Source: Streptomyces xinghaiensis S187
GTDB lineage: Bacteria > Actinomycetota > Actinomycetes > Streptomycetales > Streptomycetaceae
Reading direction: 5' to 3'
Assembly (NCBI RefSeq): GCF_000220705.2
Contig: NZ_CP023202.1
Span: 3,224,001-3,288,000 of the forward strand
DNA length: 64,000 nucleotides
Both the position numbers and the translations under genes were made by a program. Shown here piece after piece: positions 59,950 through 64,000 of this stretch. Within the stretch, counting starts at the first letter, position 1; each line of letters opens with the position of its first letter. The notes beneath the pieces are model-generated. The model was not told the origin of the DNA and did no database searches. It worked only from the letters and a program-made list of their open reading frames with translations.

Positions 59950-61266
59950 TCAGCCCGCGCGCAGCGCCAGCGTCATGGCCTCCACGGCCAGCAGCGGGGC
60001 GACATTGCGGTCCAGGGCACGGCGGCAGGCCAGGATCGCCTCGATCCGGCGCAGCGTCCGCTCCGGGGTGGACCCGCGGGCTATCCGCTCCAGGGCGTCG
60101 CGCTGCTCGGTGTTGGCGATGGCCACCGGGGAGCCGAACTGCAGGGCGAGCACATCGCGGTAGAAGCCGGTGAGGTCGGTCAGCGCGAGGTCGAGGGTGT
60201 CGCGCTGGGTGCGGGTGCCGCGGGTCTTCTGCCGCTTCTCCAGGTCCTTCATCACCCCGGCCGTGCCGCGCGGCAGCCGGCCGCCCGGTCCGGCGGCCGC
60301 GCCGAGGGCGGCGCGCAGCTCCTCGGTCTCCTTGGTGTCGACCTCCTCCGCGACCTGCTTGGCGTCCTCGGCGGCGGCATCCACCAGTTCCTGGGCGGCC
60401 TTGAGGCAGCCCCCGATGTCGTCGACGCGGAGCGGCAGCTTCAGCACGGCGGCGCGGCGGGACCGGGCCCGCTCGTCGGTGGCCAGCCGGCGGGCGCGGC
60501 CGATGTGGCCCTGGGTGGCGCGGGCCGCCGCGTGGGCGAGCTCCGGCTCGATGCCGTCCCGCCGCATCAGCAGGTCGGCGACCGCGTCCACCGGCGGGGT
60601 GCGCAGGGTGAGATGGCGGCAGCGCGAGCGGATCGTCGGCAGGACGTCCTCCACCGACGGCGCGCACAGCAGCCAGACCGTGCGGGGCGCGGGCTCCTCG
60701 ACGGCCTTCAGCAGGACGTTGCCCGAGCCCTCGGTGAGCCGGTCGGCGTCCTCCAGCACGATTACCTGCCAGCGGCCGGCGGACGGGGAGAGCTGCGCGC
60801 GCCGTACGAGTTCGCGGGTCTCCTTGACGCCGATGGAGAGCAGATCCGTGCGGACGATCTCCACATCGGCGTGGGTGCCGATGAGGGCGGTGTGGCAGCC
60901 GTCGCAGAAGCCGCAGCCGGGGGCCGCGCCCAGGGCCCGGTCGGGGCTGACGCACTGCAGCGCGGCGGCGAAGGCGCGGGCGGCGGTGGAGCGGCCGGAA
61001 CCGGGCGGTCCGGTGAACAGCCAGGCGTGGGTCATCCGGGAGGTCGAACGGTCGCCGTCCGGGGGCCCGGAGGCCGGGAACGGAGCCGGGGCCTCCGCCT
61101 CCGCCGCGGCCCCGGTGGGACGGCTGCCCGTACCGAAGCGGTGGTCCGCGCGCTCCTCGGCGCCCGCGGTCTCCGCCGCCGTGACGTACGCGTCCGCGTC
61201 CCGGGCGGCCGCGGTGAGCGTCTCCGTCACCCGGTCCTGGCCGACCAGGTCGTCCCACACCGCCAT
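59950..61266 (-). CDS. holB: DNA polymerase III subunit delta'
   Basis: The 438-residue clamp-loader subunit begins MAVWDDLVGQDRVTETL. It has a P-loop-like FTGPPGSGRSTAARAF with Arg in the Lys position (tolerated in delta', which need not hydrolyse ATP), the zinc motif CGFCDGC, DADRLTEGSGNVLLKAVEEP and TIRSRCRHLTL (SRC motif). An Ala/Pro/Glu-rich insertion after residue 30 is genus-typical. It loads the beta clamp on DNA. The tmk gene lies 621 bp upstream on the same strand. Confidence 0.95.
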   Translation of the reverse strand: MAVWDDLVGQDRVTETLTAAARDADAYVTAAETAGAEERADHRFGTGSRPTGAAAEAEAPAPFPASGPPDGDRSTSRMTHAWLFTGPPGSGRSTAARAFAAALQCVSPDRALGAAPGCGFCDGCHTALIGTHADVEIVRTDLLSIGVKETRELVRRAQLSPSAGRWQVIVLEDADRLTEGSGNVLLKAVEEPAPRTVWLLCAPSVEDVLPTIRSRCRHLTLRTPPVDAVADLLMRRDGIEPELAHAAARATQGHIGRARRLATDERARSRRAAVLKLPLRVDDIGGCLKAAQELVDAAAEDAKQVAEEVDTKETEELRAALGAAAGPGGRLPRGTAGVMKDLEKRQKTRGTRTQRDTLDLALTDLTGFYRDVLALQFGSPVAIANTEQRDALERIARGSTPERTLRRIEAILACRRALDRNVAPLLAVEAMTLALRAG

Positions 61267-61887
61267 GACCGCCACCCCTCTCCACCGGTTCCTGTCCGTA
61301 CGCCCTCGCGGCTCCCCATTGTGGTGCACCGCGCCGACAACCGGCGCCGGCCGGGGCCGGCCGGTGGCGTCATGCCTGCGCACCGGGTCCGGGGGCGACT
61401 GGTGCCGGACCCCGTCGGCCGCCCCGCCCTGGCCGCTCCGCGAGCTCCCGGGCGGTCCCGGGAAGTGCCGGGTAGCCCCGGGCGGTCCTGGGCGGACCCC
61501 GGTGGTTCCGGGTGATCCCGGGCGGTCCCGGGCAGTCCGGACGAGGTCTCGGGTAGCTCCGGGTCCCGGCCCTGGCGCCGGCTGCCGCCGGGCGCAGCCG
61601 TCCGCGCGGTCGGCCGCTCCCGCAACCGGCCCCTGGCTTCGCGCCCGGGGCGCCCCGCCTGCGGCGCGCCGGCTCGTACGGGCCACCGCCCCCGCAGGCT
61701 CCGGAAAGCCGTGGGCCGTGCCGGCCCAGGCCGAGCCCGGAAGGCTCCGCGGCACCGACCCGGACAGCCCTCGACGCACCGGCGCCCGGCGGCACGTGGC
61801 CGGCCGGGCACCCCGGTGAGGTGGTACAGCGGTGCCGTGGTGAAGCGGTGATCCGGCGTACCGGGGCGGGAACGCCGCCCGGCCATG
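61267..61887. repeat. gap with degenerate GC-rich tandem repeats
   Basis: 621 bp between tmk and holB with no supportable gene. At about 61450-61530 short units of the type GGGCGGTCCCGG recur irregularly (five or more times with GGGAAGTGCC, GGGTAGCCCC and GGGTGATCCC variants). This is imperfect minisatellite-like sequence, not CRISPR. It may also contain a holB promoter. Confidence 0.5.
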
Positions 61888-64000
61888 TCAGCCCCTGCGG
61901 CCGCCCCGCCGCCGGCCGTCGTCCTCGTCGTCCCTCGGGCCGAGGAGTTCGTCGGCGAGGGTCGGGAGGTCGTCGAGCGGGGTCTCCTCCGCCCAGTCCG
62001 GGCGGGGCCGGCCGCCGCGGCGCCCCGGCTTCCGTCCGGAGCGGCCCGTGGTGGCGCCCCGGGAGGTGTCCTCGTCCGGGTTGACCTGCGGGAGTTCCCG
62101 GGTCCGCTCGGCGTCCGGGTCCGGGTCCGGGCCCGCGTCCGGGCCGGGCGTCCGGCCGTTCCCGTCCTCCTCGCGGAACAGCCACGGCGGTACGCGGTCC
62201 GCCACGTCACCCTGCCGGTCCGGACGGGCGGACGGCGCCGGATGCGCTCCCGACCGCTCACCGCGCGGCTCGCCCTCCCCGGGACGCACCGGCGGGAGGA
62301 CGGCCGTCTCGTCGGCGGCGTCACTCCCCCGGCCGGGGCCCGCCTCCGGCACCTGCGGCAGGACGGCCGTCTCGTCGGTCTCGGAGGCGCGCGGCAGGAC
62401 GGCCGTCTCCTCGGCGTCCGGTACCGGCCGGTCGGCCCGGGGTGTGGGGACCGGCTGCGTGGCCTCCGTCTCCGGGGCGCGCGGGGCGTCCGGCTTCCGG
62501 GGGGACGGCTCGCTCGCGACGGGGGCCTGCGTCTGCACCGTCGGCGCGTCGTCCGGCGGGGCGGCAGCGGTACCGCCCGCCTCGCCGCCCGCCGTTCCGG
62601 CCGCGGCGGCGGTGGCGGCCTCGGCCGCCTGCCGTTCCCGCTCCGCCCGCAGCAGCGCCTCCTCGGCCTTCCGCTGCTTCTCCAGCCGGCGCTCCTCGGC
62701 CTCCCGGCGCAGCCGCTCCTCCTCGGCCTGCTGACGGCGGACCCGCTCCTGCTCGGCGCGGCGCTCCGCCTCCTCGGCCTCGCGGCGGACGCGTTCCTCC
62801 TCGGCGCGGCGCTGTGCCTCCTCGGCGAGCCGGCGGGCCTCCTCCGCCTGGCGGCGGGCCTCCGCCACCCGGGCCTCCTCGGCCTCGCGCCGCTTGCGCT
62901 CCTCCTCCTCGGCGCGCAGCCGGGCGAGCTGCTCCTGCCGCTCCCGCTCCAGCCGCTCCTCCTCGGCCTTGCGCGCGGCCTCCTCCTCGGCGCGGCGGCG
63001 GGCCTCCTCCTCGGCGGCCCGCCGGGCCTCCTCGCGGGCCCGGATCTCGGCCTCGGAGAGCGGCAGCACCTGGTCGAGCCGGTGCCGTACGGCGGTGGTG
63101 ACGGCCTCGGGCTCCTGCCCGGCGTCCACGACCAGATAGCGCGCGGGGTCGGCGGCGGCCAGTGCCAGGAAGCCGGACCGCACCCGCTGGTGGAACTCGG
63201 GCGGCTCGGACTCCAGCCGGTCCGGCGCCTCGGTGAAGCGCTCGCGGGCGGTCTCGGGAGAAACGTCGAGCAGCACGGTCAGATGCGGCACGAGACCGTC
63301 GGTGGCCCACCGGCTGATCCGGGCGATCTCGGTCGGTGACAGGTCGCGGCCCGCGCCCTGGTAGGCGACGGACGAGTCGATGTAGCGGTCGCTGATGACG
63401 ACGGCGCCGCGTTCGAGCGCGGGCCGTACGACGCTGTCGACGTGTTCGGCGCGGTCGGCCGCGTACAGCAGGGCCTCCGAGCGCGGCGAGATCCCGGACG
63501 AGGAGACGTCCAGCAGGATCGAGCGGAGCCGCTTGCCGATCGCCGTGGCACCGGGCTCCCGGGTGACGACGACCTCGTGGCCCTTGGCGCGGATCCAGTC
63601 GGCCAGCGCCTCGACCTGGGTGGACTTGCCCGCTCCGTCGCCGCCCTCCAGGGCGATGAAGAAGCCGTTGCCGGCCGGTGCGCGCCGGTCGGGGTCGCCG
63701 CCGCGCAGTGCGTCGCGCAGGTCGCGGCGGAGCGGTACGCCGGACCGGTCGTCGGTCCGGATCAGGACCAGCGCGGCGACGGGCAGCAGCAGCGCTCCGG
63801 TCAGCATCAGCGCGAAGCCGGCGCCGCCGTGCGCGAAGACGAAGGAGCCGCTCTCCAGCCGGTGTTCCCCGATCGCCCCGGCGAGCAGCGGTGCCGCCAC
63901 CACCGCGACGGCGACGAACACCCGTACGACGGCGTGCAGATGGTCGGTCGTCCGGCCGCGCCGGCTCTCCTCGGTCTCCTGGTCGAGCAGCGTGTGCCCG
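61888..64000 (-). CDS. tmk: thymidylate kinase fused to membrane and coiled-coil regions, 5' end outside window
   Basis: The frame is open to the right edge, so the N-terminus is missing. Visible parts in order: membrane segments (VAVAVVAAPLLAGAI, GFALMLTGALLLPVAALVLI), then the TMP kinase domain. The kinase domain has the P-loop LEGGDGAGKSTQ, TREPGATAIGK, SDRYIDSSVAYQGAGRDL and RVRSGFLALA. A charged coiled coil of about 130 residues follows (EEARRRAEEE-type repeats), then a disordered acidic tail with three ETAVLP repeats. The kinase phosphorylates dTMP to dTDP. Streptomyces Tmk is known for this MFS-like N-terminal fusion and long tail. Confidence 0.95.
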   Translation of the reverse strand, partial: GHTLLDQETEESRRGRTTDHLHAVVRVFVAVAVVAAPLLAGAIGEHRLESGSFVFAHGGAGFALMLTGALLLPVAALVLIRTDDRSGVPLRRDLRDALRGGDPDRRAPAGNGFFIALEGGDGAGKSTQVEALADWIRAKGHEVVVTREPGATAIGKRLRSILLDVSSSGISPRSEALLYAADRAEHVDSVVRPALERGAVVISDRYIDSSVAYQGAGRDLSPTEIARISRWATDGLVPHLTVLLDVSPETARERFTEAPDRLESEPPEFHQRVRSGFLALAAADPARYLVVDAGQEPEAVTTAVRHRLDQVLPLSEAEIRAREEARRAAEEEARRRAEEEAARKAEEERLERERQEQLARLRAEEEERKRREAEEARVAEARRQAEEARRLAEEAQRRAEEERVRREAEEAERRAEQERVRRQQAEEERLRREAEERRLEKQRKAEEALLRAERERQAAEAATAAAAGTAGGEAGGTAAAPPDDAPTVQTQAPVASEPSPRKPDAPRAPETEATQPVPTPRADRPVPDAEETAVLPRASETDETAVLPQVPEAGPGRGSDAADETAVLPPVRPGEGEPRGERSGAHPAPSARPDRQGDVADRVPPWLFREEDGNGRTPGPDAGPDPDPDAERTRELPQVNPDEDTSRGATTGRSGRKPGRRGGRPRPDWAEETPLDDLPTLADELLGPRDDEDDGRRRGGRRG

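Noticed and set aside
61440..61530. Possible CRISPR-like repeats
   Set aside because: Units are short, irregular in length and sequence and contiguous, with no unique spacers and no cas genes nearby.

Overview
The window is a piece of a Streptomyces (or very close actinomycete) chromosome. The base composition is about 70-75% G+C. The genes recognised are typical of the genus: a litR/litS light-controlled carotenoid locus, an XRE/DUF397 pair, a class E sortase substrate, an OFA transporter with its small subunit, and the very large Streptomyces-type Tmk. Gene ends overlap by ATGA, GTGA or TTGA at many junctions. The right end (secreted alpha/beta hydrolase, holB, tmk) looks like conserved core chromosome; the rest is accessory.

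Layout. 1-1.2 kb: end of a ROK regulator. 1.4-15 kb: light-induced carotenoid locus with the ECF sigma factor litS, the B12-type photoreceptor repressor litR, a photolyase, crtE-crtI-crtB plus a Rieske gene on the + strand, and crtY and crtU on the - strand, with a cation exchanger in between. The gene set predicts GGPP to phytoene to lycopene to beta-carotene to an aromatic carotenoid (isorenieratene type). 15.4-16.9 kb: OFA-family MFS transporter and a 57-residue partner. 17-19.7 kb: two small unknown genes divergent from an XRE(DUF5753)/DUF397 pair, then an RHH/PIN toxin-antitoxin pair. 19.8-21.4 kb: membrane-anchored spermidine-synthase-like protein. 21.4-28.2 kb: LacI-controlled sugar ABC importer (lipoprotein and two permeases, no ATPase) with a GH32-like hydrolase and a serine hydrolase.

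28.3-52.4 kb: a Wzx/Wzy-type exopolysaccharide locus. It makes GDP-fucose (gmd, fcl) and probably UDP-xylose (UXS-like). It contains one polyprenyl-phosphate sugar transferase, six further glycosyltransferases, three methyltransferases, one acyltransferase, a flippase and a polymerase. It also has a Wzz/tyrosine-kinase-like chain regulator, a low-molecular-weight tyrosine phosphatase, a DUF4012 protein, a LADTG sortase substrate and a glutaminyl cyclase. It is organised as a rightward operon (29.7-38.6 kb), a leftward operon (45.4-38.7 kb) and a rightward surface and regulation block (45.5-52.4 kb), bounded by large hairpin terminators.

52.5-57.8 kb: a scarred region. An SDR gene has a striking double GGACACGTGTCC operator. 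Next to it an IS110-type transposase remnant appears to have cut off a divergent gene, and a TetR gene follows. Then comes a 3.1-kb island flanked by two copies of the 3' half of tRNA-Thr(CGT), each followed by its own terminator. The island carries an orphan Rhs tip with a candidate nuclease domain, a candidate immunity gene, and a decayed second copy of that gene. 57.9-64 kb: secreted tripeptidyl-peptidase-like hydrolase, DNA polymerase III delta' subunit, and thymidylate kinase running off the right edge.
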